A DNA stretch of 64,000 bases, taken from assembly GCA_016617855.1 (NCBI GenBank), contig JAECUM010012986.1:30907-94906 (forward strand), read 5' to 3'. The notes beneath the pieces are model-generated. The model was not told where the DNA came from. It worked only from the letters and a program-made list of their open reading frames with translations, and ran no database searches. Source of the DNA: Megalonaias nervosa (lineage: Eukaryota > Mollusca > Bivalvia > Unionida > Unionidae). Positions within the stretch are counted from its first letter, which is position 1; every line of letters begins with the position of its first letter. Made by a program: the position numbers and the translations under genes. Shown here piece by piece: positions 13,001-23,651 of this stretch.

Positions 13001-14439
13001 TAGTATATTTCCATATGACCAAGTAATAGAAAAGAGCGACAAGGAACAAACTTTGTAAAATTTAACAAGAAATTTATTTTCCTTGAATACAAAGTAAAAA
13101 TGCAAAAGTATTGTGAATTAAATCCCAAATATTATTAGAATTACAGACACAAATCCTAATGATTAAAATTCTGAATAAACTTTAGTGGAAATCCAAGTTA
13201 AATCCAACACTGAAAGCATTGATGTACCTGTGGTGACTTGTGTAGTGGTGATGTGCAAATATTCTTTTGGTGGATCACAATAATGCAATCCAAGAATATA
13301 TCCTTATTTAAAATTTCAATATAAATTCAAGTCTGTTTCCAGGAATGTTGTTTTTTATGAGCACTCTGTATTTCCAGTGAATAAATAATTTAAATAAATA
13401 AATTGCAGCCCACATGAGGTACTGTACACAACAGTAATACAATTGATTCTGCTGTGATCTTACAACACTAATAATTAATGTCTAGAAAAACAAGATTATA
13501 TAGTTCTCTAACTGACCTCAGGTCACAGATAGCATTTTCTAAAAAATAAAATTACCTAATGGAAAATTTCCTTCAGGAAGGCACCAAATGTGTAGAAGAT
13601 ACAATCTTAGTTATAATTATATGTCTATTTCTAATTTATAATATAAAATGTAATAAACAAAGGGTAGACCCTGTATTTCATGGGGAATTCCAAAGTCCTA
13701 GACTAAGATTGAAATGTTTACTGCAAACCAAATACAATGATTCAGGTCAGGTAGAAAATGAACTTGATTTTAGACAAGGTCAGGTCCAAAATACAATTAT
13801 CCATAGCATACAATGAAAAAAAAAAAAATTTTAAAAAAAAGAAACAAACAATGCAAGAGAAATGGTTGTAAAAGAAAATGGTGCCAATCTCATTTCCAAC
13901 ATGGCCACCACAATGACCATCTTGAAGATCTTGTTGCTTCTACTTCTGGATGGTTAGTCATATCAGTATTGTGCTTTTACATAAAGACTTCTTATAATGT
14001 TTGTTTGGTTCTGAATGGAAATAATGCCAATATGATATCCATCATGGGCATCGTGGCATCCATCTTGAAACTCTTGCTATTGTTACTCCTTGAAAATGGA
14101 AAGTCCTAGCAGAACAAGTGTTGGTTTTAAATGATTTCCTATTGGTTCTAAGTGGAAATGGTGCCTGTCTGAAATCCAATATGTCCACCACAGCAGTTGA
14201 TTTGAAAATCTTGTTTTTGCTGAAAAATATCAGAGATGGTTTCAGCACTCAGGAGTTAAAAGGAGGAAATAGTTTTTTCATGAATTCCTGGAAATTCTCT
14301 TTTTGCTAGTAGGGCATGAGTCCCTTCAAGGGACTCTTGTTGGATCTTATATGAGTGAAATTGGCAAGTCACAACTTCCTGCAAAGTACTCCTGAGTTTC
14401 TCTTACTGTACTTCAATTTCATTGTTGTTTCTTGTGCAG
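7022..14439. other. Long intron D-E, repeats only
   Basis: This 7.4-kb intron holds the SINE copy at 7958-8218 and members of the dispersed 'aatatcagagat...gggactcttgtt' repeat at about 13870-14335. The stretch 9020-12800 is slightly less AT-rich than its surroundings and contains several medium-length frames on both strands. It may be an old transposon, but no motif of a reverse transcriptase, integrase or transposase could be read. No gene is supported. Confidence 0.5.
7958..8218 (+). mobile_element. tRNA-derived SINE, family 1, diverged copy
   Basis: The sequence 'gacatctcacctctgtctgc' followed by 'catgggtttgtgagaaagt', 'tagccagtagcttcctgtgg' and 'catgtatagcctatcatgtg' aligns with the better-preserved SINE at 15316-15569. 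The tRNA-like head is degraded here. Confidence 0.75.
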
Positions 14440-14590
14440 ATTAATCATCAATGAGGGCTTGGACATAGGAACCCAGCTGCCGTACATCAGAAGGGCCCAT
14501 GAGCATGGATATAGTGTCATTGTTGCTAATGCTAACATCAACAATGATGAAAAGCCCAGTTCAAAGAAGAAAAAGCCCATCCCAATTAGA
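14440..14590 (+). CDS. ARB2A: ARB2A exon E
   Basis: Acceptor TTCTTGTGCAG ends at 14439 and donor GTAAGT starts at 14591. It continues as LIINEGLDIGTQLPYIRRA, then HEHGYSVIVANANIN, then a lysine-rich stretch (SSKKKKPIPIR). This matches the conserved LIIN..LD.GTQ.P(F/Y)I.RA...GY.VIV segment. The vertebrate spacer after this point is longer and charged, whereas here the exon joins directly to the GNSSPEEH exon. It ends in phase 0. Confidence 0.92.
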
Positions 14591-15315
14591 GTAAGTGCAC
14601 ATCATTATGTAGTCTGTCTTGTATGAAAATGTCAGTTATTGATGAGAAAATGACAGGTATATACAGTGTTATATACAATGAAAACGCACACACACACACA
14701 CTGTTTAGTAGAATCAACACTTTTTCATGATACATAATCAATTGGAGCTTCCTAATGTAAGCCAGGTAATCTGTCACTTAACTGACACCTCAGACTGGTT
14801 TGTGCATGCACATTGACACAGTATGCACTCATATGTTTTGGTTAAATGAATTTGTTGCAGAACAGGTTAAAAATTTTGATTGGGATAACATAGGTGATAG
14901 AGAGCCCAGGTAGTGTTAGGTTTTTCCTGGCTCTGACTCTTTGTGGCAATAATGTTATCAAAACCTTGCTTTATCAATGTTAACTGGATGCTCTTGTATT
15001 TTAAACAGTGGAGAAAATGATTATTCTTATGTTCATGGCAGGGCTTTTGTTAATGGACTTAATGACATATTACTATTTGTCTGACTTCTTAGGACATCTG
15101 AAACTCCACAATGTACCACTGGACAGCCTTCAGACTTAACTTTCTTCTACCTGTACTCCTTCATAGTAAACACTTTTCCATCCAGGTGCAGTAACCAATG
15201 CCAGTTAATTGTGCCTGTTTACAGTAATATAAAAGGAACAGTGTTGATTCACATGTCATTTCCATCTTTTTCACCATTACTCTGTCAGTCAAGTGTGGAC
15301 ATAAATAAGAGTATC

Positions 15316-15569
15316 CTGGGGCCCCGAATGGCCGAGTGGTCTAATGCGCTATCCGTTACAGATCACTGCCATCTCACCTCTGTCTGCGCGGGTTCGAGTT
15401 TCTGATTCGGCCAATGTGGGTATGTGAGAAAGCTTGCCAGTAGCTTCTCATGGGTCGGTGGTTCTTTCTGGGGTTTTCCCGGGTTCTTCCTCCACCATTA
15501 ATACTGGCGCCATGTATAGCCTATCATGTGCTGAAAAATGGCATTAAACCCTACAACAACAATAACAAC
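15316..15569 (+). mobile_element. tRNA-derived SINE, family 1, with target duplication
   Basis: The head 'ggccgagtggtctaatgcgc' is a Ser/Leu-like tRNA A-box region and 'gggttcgagt' is the B box. The body runs to an 'aacaacaataacaac' tail. An 11-bp target duplication (ATAAGAGTATC) lies at 15305-15315 and 15570-15580. It is the best-preserved copy; related copies lie at 7958-8218 (+), about 40025-40240 (-) and about 42145-42357 (+). Confidence 0.88.
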
Positions 15570-18500
15570 ATAAGAGTATCACTGAGTCTAAAGTTTTAGT
15601 CATTGATAAGTCTTATATAAGTAGGTTGTACATTATAGTTAATTTACTTCCAGCTAGATTATCCACTGCCACTAACACTCAAAAGAATCCTTGCCAGCTT
15701 CTTGCTTTAAAAACATGTGCAGAAATGTTGACTTTTACAATTTGACCATAAGTGTTACTAAAACTACTCATATGCTCATATGTTATGCGCTTATAAAATA
15801 ATAGCCATAAATATGAAAATGTGATCATAACGGTCAGATCGGAAATATTGACTTGTGCAGGTTTCATATTAGATTCAATGGAATTGATCAAGGAATTAGA
15901 CAACATTTACAGAAGTATCTCATTTGCTTTTATTTGCACAATTTTGTTACGCAAAACACTAGTTTGATCAAGCAGTTGCTTATAGCTTTTTTTCTAAAAA
16001 AGTTGATAAGCAAAAAGAATTTTTAAGGTAAAAAGTTCAATCAGCTTTTTAAAATGTTCAAAACAATTGGAAGTATAAATGGAATATTCTTGGAATAAAT
16101 AAGGAAAGGCATTGAATGGACATGATGTTAGATGATTGATTTCGCCATGTGAAATTTAAAAAAAACCAAAACAATAATTACATCAGATTTGTGGATCTAG
16201 CAAGAAGCCATTGAGTTTAAAAATGTTTGGAATTGTAGTCAATGAAATTTGTACCTGAGGTCAGTAATACCGAAGTGTCCTCTGCAGACTTTTTAGTTGA
16301 ACATAATGTTTGCCTTTGCTGTGTGAGCTGAACTTCTGAACTTTTGAAATGCATACCTTCCAAGTCAAGAATAGCAGTAAATGATATTTCATTGCACCTT
16401 ACTGAAAATTGGTCTAATTTACTGAAAAAGATTGACTGTCTTGCTCAGATGTTGCTGAGATGTTTTGTCAAGGTTGACAAGTCTGCATGTGTTTTGGAGC
16501 TCAGAGTTAAAGGAACAGTATAGCTGACATTATGTGCTGACAATTAAAAATATATATTTCTCAACATTACTGGGTGAAAGACTTCATAGTAAACTTGTGA
16601 CCTTCAGCTGTGCAGAGGTTGACACTGCTCAGTCTGACTGAATATTGTACATACCGTTGTAAGATTACTCTACAATTTAACAAGGAGTAGATCTCAGCTG
16701 TTACTGACTGCACAAGGCTGCACTAGAAAGTTTTAGATGCTACCAAAAATGTAGAGACTTGTGATAATAAACACTTAACTGATTAAGTAGTCCTTGAAAT
16801 GTTTTCCTGAGACTAACCTGTGTATAGTCATGACAATAAATAATGCATATGAGAAATAGTCTTTTCTTGAATTCTTGGAAATTATTAATGGTCTGATTAA
16901 TCAGGGACTTCAAATTTTTTTTTGGGGGGGGATCATAAATTAGCAGAGTTATCAGTTGTAAAACACTTTAAGCCATCCAAAGGTAGACTTCATCATTTAT
17001 ATAATACATTTATATCAATAAACATTTTCAAAGCAATGATAAAAAAACCCAGATAGCCCAATGCCCAGGGACCATCTAATTTTAGATTGGGTTCTGTATT
17101 TTATGTGAGGTGACCATCAGGCATGTCAGATAAAAAGTCTAATTTGTCTGAGAAAACTTTGTTCATGCTAATGAAATGCAGAAATTTATCTTCAGGCTGT
17201 TGAAAGACTTATAAATTATAAATATTTATCCCCATGTTTGCCTCGTACCCTTAATGAAGGTTATCTACTTATCATACTTCTTTTGAATGCTGTAAACTTT
17301 GCGTACAAAGCAAATCATGTGACCTATGAATGGGGAATGGATTTCCTGGGTTACCTATAACTAGTACTTACTTGGCTTTAGCATACATGTGATTCTACTG
17401 GAGGTAGGACAAAATATCATTTTGGATATTTATGTGCAGTAGGGAAACTAGCCAGAACCAGTCTGATGGTTGCTGGAACTGTTCTAGCAATCACTACAAT
17501 CATACAGTGATGTGTGGCTGTATAATGGGATTAATGCTAGCATGTATACACAGCAGGCTGTTAATTGATTAATTTATTTTTGTAATCTGGAGAGTTTGGG
17601 CCAAATGTGGGATGTGTTTTGAGGTATTATTAGTAATAAAAGGATTGTGGTTGTGTTGGCTTTTGAGTCTTTGAATAAAAATTGGCTGTCTTTTGGTGCA
17701 GTTGAGATTTAAAAGAAAGACTGAGTAAAAATGATTTCCGCAAAAACACTTCAGTAAATATTTTGATTCTTTTTAATGGTCTTGTATAATTGTTGTGTTG
17801 ATCAAGATGTTTCAAGTTAAACATAATGAATAATAATTAAGCTGTCCCTTGCTCATGCTTACATTATAGTGTAATGCAACACTGGCTAAACATATTAAGT
17901 AGCACATATGAACAACATCAAAGTGTAAAGAGAAACTGTATAAATCAAGACAAACTTCAGGTGTAATGAACAAGTGTAAAGAGAAATTCTATAAATAAAG
18001 ACATGCTTCAGATGGTAATGAACATAAATGCTGTTGATCCACTGAGTAAGAAGGACATTGATATTAGCCATTGGACTTTCATTGAAATTAAAACCTGGAG
18101 GAAAACATTGCATTATGGGAAGTATTTAGAGATCCAAATAAACACACAAGTTATATTTAAAATTGGGGAATTTTGTGGAAATTGGAGTCAGGGCTTGTGC
18201 AATTTGAGTCGGGGCTCATGTTTGTTTTGAGTCATGAGCCCTGGGCCTTTGTCAATAAGTTTCTTTGAGTACTGCAAGGTATTGTAAGAATACCGGATAT
18301 CTTTTGTAAATTTCAAAAGTTTGTATTCTATTAATTTACATTCTTGAATCTCTACCCATTCAGCAAGGTTCTATATATGGCAGTTTTGAAAACAGATATA
18401 CAAGGAAGGAATCTGTTGAGTAAGGGATTTTAACAAGTCTCATCCAGGAGAAGCAGCTGTGGCAAAATAGACATGCTAAGCACCATATATGCATATTAAT

Positions 18501-18892
18501 TTAAATTATTGTATATACCTGCTTATAAGAAAAGTGCAGACTACATAGACCCTGATCTGCCCACACATAATGCACTGGCAGATCAAGGTCTCTTTGTTTG
18601 TTCTTGTGATTTTTCCTTACAAACTGCATAGACCCAGATCTTCTGGCAAATGATGAAGTGGCATATCTGAGTCTGTGTAGTTTGCAGTTGGACTCAACGT
18701 ATAAGTAATGGTTAATTAATATTTTCATGGTGGAGCTATTTATCTTATCATGACTGGATTGCAAGTCAGTTTACATGTACTTATAATGCAATAGTAATTG
18801 TATCATTTTCATGAATAAGTGGAATGACCATACTACACACTGGTGAAGAGCGATATGAATTACCATGTGTAAATAAACTCCATCTTCAAAGG

Positions 18893-19212
18893 ACCGCTCT
18901 GGTGGTCTAGTGGTTAGAGCGCTGGCCCCAGCTGCGGGAGGTCACGGGTTCAAATCCCGGCTGAGTCATACCAAAGACTTTAAAAAATGGTACTAACAGC
19001 TGCCTCGCATAGCGCTCAGCATTAAGAGGTTAGTGTTAGAACTGGTCGGCCTGGTGTCAGGATAATGTGACTTGGTGGGACATCATGCCACATGTCTGCA
19101 GCATGATGCCCCAGTGCTAGACATCACTGTAAACTGTCACACTGCAGACATCATAGCGATATGACTGAAAAATTGTTAAAGCTATGTTAAAAATCTAAAT
19201 CACACACACACA
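18893..19212 (+). mobile_element. tRNA-derived SINE, family 2, intact with 13-bp target duplication
   Basis: The head carries a good A box (TGGTCTAGTGG) and B box (GGTTCAAATCC) of a Pol III promoter. A ~240-bp body follows, ending in a CA-rich tail. The target duplication CCATCTTCAAAGG lies at 18880-18892 and 19213-19225. Diverged copies lie at 49632-49918 (+) and 50327-50714 (-). The intact boxes and duplication suggest it is young. Confidence 0.92.
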
Positions 19213-19311
19213 CCATCTTCAAAGGTCTTAAAGCCTGTTTTCTCAAAGTACCTTGTTTTTCTGTAGACAAACTAGATAGAGATTTAGGAACTTTTCCATT
19301 TGTTTTTGTAG

Positions 19312-19431
19312 GGGAATTCCAGCCCGGAAGAACATATGAAGACACTATGGACAGACCTTGTTAGGAATTGCCCTGCTAAGCACATTGCTATTGTTGCTCA
19401 TAGTTATGGAGGTGTTTCCCTACTAGAATTG
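19312..19431 (+). CDS. ARB2A: ARB2A exon F (nucleophile elbow VAHSYGG)
   Basis: Acceptor TTTTTGTAG ends at 19311 and donor GTAAGA starts at 19432. The 40-codon phase-0 exon contains SPEEHMKTLW and AKHIAIVAHSYGGVSLLEL. The HSYGG sequence is the alpha/beta-hydrolase nucleophile elbow conserved in Arb2 proteins. The following intron (19432-39667) holds the Polinton and its flanking MITEs. Confidence 0.93.
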
Positions 19432-21203
19432 GTAAGATAAAATATCATGTTTACAGCTTTCTGCGTTTATATATTTTCATTCTACTTTATTGTTTCTCTG
19501 TTAAATGCATTCTCTAATTAGAATAATGTTCAGAAATAAAACTCCTCTACCTCTCAAATCCAGCAATCCCACTAAGAACTAAAATTTCATCTTTCCCATC
19601 TGTATATCATATATTCAGAGGGAAGAAATCGAGACCCATCATTAGGTATCTACCCATCAACTGTATGCTTACCACTTTAAGCTTTCACTCAGTACAATTA
19701 GCATCCAAATCCAAATCATTATTTCAACCTGTCCATCTAGAAAGTCAGTATCGTATTGTGTATTAAAATATTTGATACTTGTTGCAGTCATTATTTGTTA
19801 TTTTTCATTAACATTGTGAACTCTCTTTTTCTATCCATGTGCTGCAACATGGTATTGTTGATGCTTATTGCTAGTTGTTTATTTGGGCACACTGCCCATA
19901 TTTTTCCAGAGATATTGCCACGGCATACATGAATCATGCTTTATTTGTACAAATTCATGCACTTGTTGAGCAGTGATGCATGAGAACTCCCATAAATGAT
20001 ATTAAAGTCACACATATGAAAATGTACTCTGTGCAGTAAAGAATTTTTATTAAACCATTGATTCATAAAGTTCTTGTTGCAGCATAATCTATTACAGGTA
20101 TCAAAGCACTTGTGACAACTGTCTCTTTTGGGTAGGCAACTGTTTAGGGGGGCGCTCACCAGTTTTTATGCACTTTTGAGAGAGTGATGTATGTATGGTG
20201 AAGTTGTTTGCATTTAAAACATGCACAGTGGAGAGAATGTTGGCATACCTCTATGCTACTTTGATGTTATGTGCCTGACATTTCTTTGGATATTGTACTT
20301 TTGGAAATTGTAAATGATCTTAGCACACTGCTAACTATAATGACTGCTCCCTTGTGCTCCAAAAATCAACCTGAATTTGTCTAAAGTACACTATCCATAG
20401 TAGCTTTTAAAATAGGGAAAATGAATTTTGCCAGACTAGACAATACCAGCTTCTGAAAGTGCAATGAATGAATTACCAAATATATAAAATGTAAAAAAAG
20501 TTATCGGCTCTTTTTTTTTACAATTTACCTCTGAAGTTCAGGAAGTGAAAATGACCAAGTGGAGCTAGCACTTTTTGAAAGGTGCACATCTGGAGTAAGG
20601 CCAAGCTGTATACTCTATAACCCATATTACACCCATCAATCATACACCAAAATAAAGGGAATTAAAGGTTCTTTGAACAACACCTAAGATATACAAGGTC
20701 TTTTTTAAATAGCCAGTATAACTAGTGAGGAAACCTGGAGGAAGTCTTTTTCATTAAAATTCTAACCCTATGCAAAATACGAAACTGTAGAGCGCCACCT
20801 TAAAACAAATATCAAAATGCATGCAATTATTTTTCTTATTTTCATATTATTATGTATGATGTTCTGAATAAAATGGTACATTAACATTGATTTTATGCAT
20901 GAAAATAAGCTAATTATGCTTATTTTGCTCTTGCTTACATAATTTGCCGTGAGGCATGTTTGTGTGAGTAGTGACCTTAATTATGGGGAAATTAGAAGTC
21001 TTAGAATATAGGAATAAAGTCAACTTAAGTTTAAAACTGTTGCATTAAGTAAAAGAAACAAATAGTGAAAATGTTTCTTTTCATTTATTTGCAATGAAAT
21101 TAAAAACTAAATGATGACAAAGCAAATTTGCTTTCTTCCATATTAAACAATAAGCTAATATTTTACCCTTTGACCTTTGACCTTTATGAACCTCACCTGT
21201 TCC
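19432..21203. other. Intron F-G, part left of the Polinton
   Basis: It contains a dispersed repeat near 19630-19880 related to 43440-43750, the MITE at 20148-20799, and an AT-rich stretch to the Polinton target duplication. No gene was found. Confidence 0.6.
20148..20799 (+). mobile_element. MITE, left copy (652 bp)
   Basis: The ends are inverted repeats (ggggg/ggtggcgctc at the start, gagcgccacc at the end). The interior has no coding sequence. It is about 98% identical by eye to the copy at 37377-38028, in the same orientation. Both copies are flanked by TTA (or TA) on each side, which would fit a PIF/Harbinger- or Tc1/mariner-derived non-autonomous element; the superfamily is undecided. 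Confidence 0.85.
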
Positions 21204-21208
21204 ATCCC
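21204..21208. repeat. Target-site duplication, left (ATCCC)
   Basis: Direct 5-bp match to 37065-37069, immediately outside the inverted repeat. Six bases do not match (CATCCC versus ATCCCT). Polintons usually make 6-bp, sometimes 5-bp, duplications. Confidence 0.8.
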
Positions 21209-21453
21209 AGCAGCAGGAAGGGTGAACCCTACAACTTTTTGCCTGAACCGTTAAGTAAAAATAAATGAAAAAAAAATAAGGTCAATAACGATAAACCGAA
21301 CCTTCTAACTATATTATTACCTTTTAGTTTGAAAAACGAATAATAAATCTTTTGGGTTAGCTCATTTTTGTTATTTCATTTTTGACTTTTGCTTTAATGC
21401 GTTTAGTTTACTCGCGGGTCACTCAATTTTTGTCACTCACCCTTCCTGCTGCT
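21209..21453 (+). repeat. Left terminal inverted repeat, 245 bp
   Basis: It matches the reverse complement of 36821-37064 with three substitutions and one length difference in an A-run (9 versus 8). Both its outer and inner ends carry the same 17-bp sequence AGCAGCAGGAAGGGTGA in opposite orientation, so the TIR is itself bounded by inverted repeats. Confidence 0.95.
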
Positions 21454-21457
21454 GTAA

Positions 21458-22126
21458 TTAACCAAAGATTTTATCTAGACCTATACGATATCTGGATCTT
21501 GGATCATGTAAATTTATTGTAATAAATCCAAACGGAACAGCTTGTGCTTGAGCAAAAAAGTTTTTGAACTTCATCATATCCATATCCCCTGAACACCAAG
21601 TATAATACATATTCTGTAAAGTATAATTATCTACTCCATTAAATATTATTAAAATATTGCAGTTGTCTCTGATCACTTTAGGTATTTGTGTATATCGCTG
21701 AGTGACGTATATAACATCTGTATTCTTGTGTCTACCTCGAGAAAATATTCTAGCTGGATTTGTTTGTCTGTCCAACATAATATCATCGTACACCACTAAA
21801 TTATTAAAAAATCCATCTAGGTCATCTACAGATGGGGCTTCATCAATATCGGTGATAAAATCAACCACATCATCACCATCTTCATTCAGCAATTTTGCAT
21901 TTTCATTAAAATCTTTAAGTACTTCATAACAGTGTTGATCATCTACAGATGGTGCTACTAAATATAATTTACTCCATCTAAGCCATCTCATTATTAAATT
22001 TAGTAATAGTTGTGTTTTACCCGATCCAGATCGACCTATTATAATCATTCTTATCGAATTTGGTAATGCTGGGTGATGTTTTACTGGTTCCTGTTTTCGT
22101 GTCGCCGAAAAGTCAATTATATCCAT
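21458..22126 (-). CDS. FtsK/HerA-type DNA-packaging ATPase
   Basis: A 222-residue protein with a Walker A GRSGSGKT at residues 31-38, hydrophobic strand plus Walker B LVVYDDIM at 110-117, and a TQRY sensor-like motif at 142-145. This is the arrangement of the A32-like genome-packaging ATPases of Polintons, virophages and nucleocytoplasmic large DNA viruses. It would power DNA translocation into the capsid. The length is normal for Polintons. Its stop codon lies 4 bp inside the left TIR. Its start codon is only 12 bp from the divergently oriented start of the PLA2 gene (22139), so the two promoters must overlap. The frame is intact. Confidence 0.93.
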   Translation of the reverse strand: MDIIDFSATRKQEPVKHHPALPNSIRMIIIGRSGSGKTQLLLNLIMRWLRWSKLYLVAPSVDDQHCYEVLKDFNENAKLLNEDGDDVVDFITDIDEAPSVDDLDGFFNNLVVYDDIMLDRQTNPARIFSRGRHKNTDVIYVTQRYTQIPKVIRDNCNILIIFNGVDNYTLQNMYYTWCSGDMDMMKFKNFFAQAQAVPFGFITINLHDPRSRYRIGLDKIFG

Positions 22127-22138
22127 ATAATAAATAAT

Positions 22139-22639
22139 ATGAGTCTATATTGTGTTCGGTGTAAAATTCCTACACCCACTGCTGAACTAACTACAATAAC
22201 AACAAAAAATAAACGACGTGCTCTGACGGGCAAATGTGTAAAATGTGGCACGAAGAAATACAAATTTGTCAAAACAAAGACAGGTGGAGATATTGCCGCT
22301 TTATTAGGAAAATTACCAGGAACTCCATGGGCTAAATACCCCGGTGAGAAACATCTTCCTGGATATAATTATTGTGGTCCTGGAACTCGACTTGATATCC
22401 GACTTGATGATCAAGATCAGCCAAGATCAGGAGAGTATCCAATAAATAAGATTGATCAAGCGTGTCATGTTCATGACGTTGCATATAAAAGTAAAGATTT
22501 ACAACAAAGGCATCTCGCAGATGTAAAATTGATTCATGCATTAAATTCTATACCTAATAAATCTGTCAGAGATAAATTAGCTACTTTTCTAGTAAAATCT
22601 GCCATGAAAGGTAAAATAATGTTAGGGGCTGGTAATTAA
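22139..22639 (+). CDS. Zinc-ribbon plus phospholipase A2 virion-type protein
   Basis: A 166-residue protein starting MSLYC. The frame is open upstream to 22073, but that would overlap the ATPase gene, and the ATG at 22139 fits the A/T-only leader seen elsewhere. Residues 5-36 hold two CxxC pairs (C5/C8, C33/C36) typical of a zinc ribbon. Residues 74-116 hold a PLA2 core: calcium loop YCGPGT (78-83) and DQACHVHDVAY (106-116) with the catalytic His-Asp pair H112/D113. Parvovirus VP1 proteins and several Polinton/adintovirus-type elements carry such domains, used to breach the endosomal membrane. The combination suggests a particle-associated entry factor. Start codons of this gene and the ATPase are 12 bp apart. 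Confidence 0.85.
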   Translation: MSLYCVRCKIPTPTAELTTITTKNKRRALTGKCVKCGTKKYKFVKTKTGGDIAALLGKLPGTPWAKYPGEKHLPGYNYCGPGTRLDIRLDDQDQPRSGEYPINKIDQACHVHDVAYKSKDLQQRHLADVKLIHALNSIPNKSVRDKLATFLVKSAMKGKIMLGAGN

Positions 22640-22642
22640 TTA

Positions 22643-22654
22643 TATAAATATTAT
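22643..22654 (+). promoter_or_regulatory. A/T core TATAAATATTAT before integrase
   Basis: It lies directly ahead of the integrase ATG (22656). The same core is present before the pX-like and coiled-coil protein genes. Confidence 0.45.
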
Positions 22655-22655
22655 A

Positions 22656-23651
22656 ATGGAATCCATTTATTATAGCCCAAGAGGATATTGGAGAGGTAAA
22701 TCAGCTATTACTAAATTGTCTGAAGCAGCAAAAGTCTCACGTTCTGTTGCTGCAGCGTGGTTAGCACGACAGGCAATATGGCAAATTTATCTACCACCAC
22801 CTAAAAATATTCAATATGCACATTTTGATGTCAGCGTCCCTAATGAGGTTCATGAAGCAGATATTTTATTTTTACCACACAATACCATTAAAATTGGTAG
22901 ACGAAAATCACGCATATACAAATACGCATTAACTGTCGTTGATGTTGCAAGTAGATATAAAGATGCTGAACCATTATCAACAAAGACAGCGTTTGAAGTT
23001 GCATCTGCATTTGAACGAATTTATCAGCGAAGATCTGGACCACAAGGTGGTCTACGATGGCCACAATTATTACAGGTTGATCCGGGCAAAGAATTTCTTG
23101 GTGCAGTATTATCGTTGATGAAGAAATATAACGTTAAAATCAGACGAGGACATACTGAAATTCATCGTGATCAGGCAATCGTTGAAAGATTTAATCGAAC
23201 ACTTGCTGAGCGGTTATTTGGATACCAATATGCAAAAGAAATATCTGCTGACTTTAAATCCGGTGAGAGATCTCGTGAATGGGTTGCAAGGTTACCAAAT
23301 GTGATAGCTGCATTAAATAATGAAATTACTCGTGCAACTTCCATGAAACCTTCTAATGCGATCACAAAAAAATATATACCCCGTAGCGATGACAGACATC
23401 AACCTCAACCAGTATTAGGTAATGTAATTGTAAGATATTTATACGAACCTGGTGAACTTGAAGGTGGTAAAAAAAGAACAACCGATCCTATCTGGAGCGT
23501 GACTACACATACAATTTCTGGTGTGGTTAGATCCACTGGTAGACCTCCAATTTACAGATTAGATTCTACCGCACCTCAACGTGGATTTGTACGTGAACAA
23601 TTACAGGTAATCCCTGAAGACACACAATTACCACCACATACAATTACATAA
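22656..23651 (+). CDS. rve (retroviral-type) integrase
   Basis: A 331-residue protein. An N-terminal helix-turn-helix-like region (residues ~15-45) precedes a DDE catalytic core with D69 (HEADILF), D142 (VDPGKEF) and E177 (IVERFNRTL), 34 residues between the last two. The C-terminal region (~265-325, DPIWS...YRLD...F.REQL) resembles the SH3/chromodomain-like tail of Polinton integrases. It would cut and join the TIR ends to host DNA, giving the 5-bp duplication. It lies 16 bp downstream of the PLA2 gene. Its leader contains TATAAATATTAT (22643-22654), shared with virion genes. The 3' end overlaps the opposing polymerase/HNH frame by 76 bp. The frame is intact and all catalytic residues are present. 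Confidence 0.95.
   Translation: MESIYYSPRGYWRGKSAITKLSEAAKVSRSVAAAWLARQAIWQIYLPPPKNIQYAHFDVSVPNEVHEADILFLPHNTIKIGRRKSRIYKYALTVVDVASRYKDAEPLSTKTAFEVASAFERIYQRRSGPQGGLRWPQLLQVDPGKEFLGAVLSLMKKYNVKIRRGHTEIHRDQAIVERFNRTLAERLFGYQYAKEISADFKSGERSREWVARLPNVIAALNNEITRATSMKPSNAITKKYIPRSDDRHQPQPVLGNVIVRYLYEPGELEGGKKRTTDPIWSVTTHTISGVVRSTGRPPIYRLDSTAPQRGFVREQLQVIPEDTQLPPHTIT

Larger units (their letters stand above)
14591..19311. other. Intron E-F, repeats only
   Basis: Apart from a short CA tract (14686-14700), the SINEs at 15316 and 18893 and the dispersed repeat at 18520-18710, nothing recognisable is present. The short frames have no family features. Confidence 0.5.

Noticed and set aside
18893..18975. 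Functional tRNA gene
   Set aside because: It has A and B boxes but is the head of a SINE with body, tail and target duplication.
22073..22138. Longer start for the PLA2 protein at 22073
   Set aside because: It would overlap the ATPase start region; the MSLYC start puts the zinc ribbon at the N-terminus and fits the gene leader.
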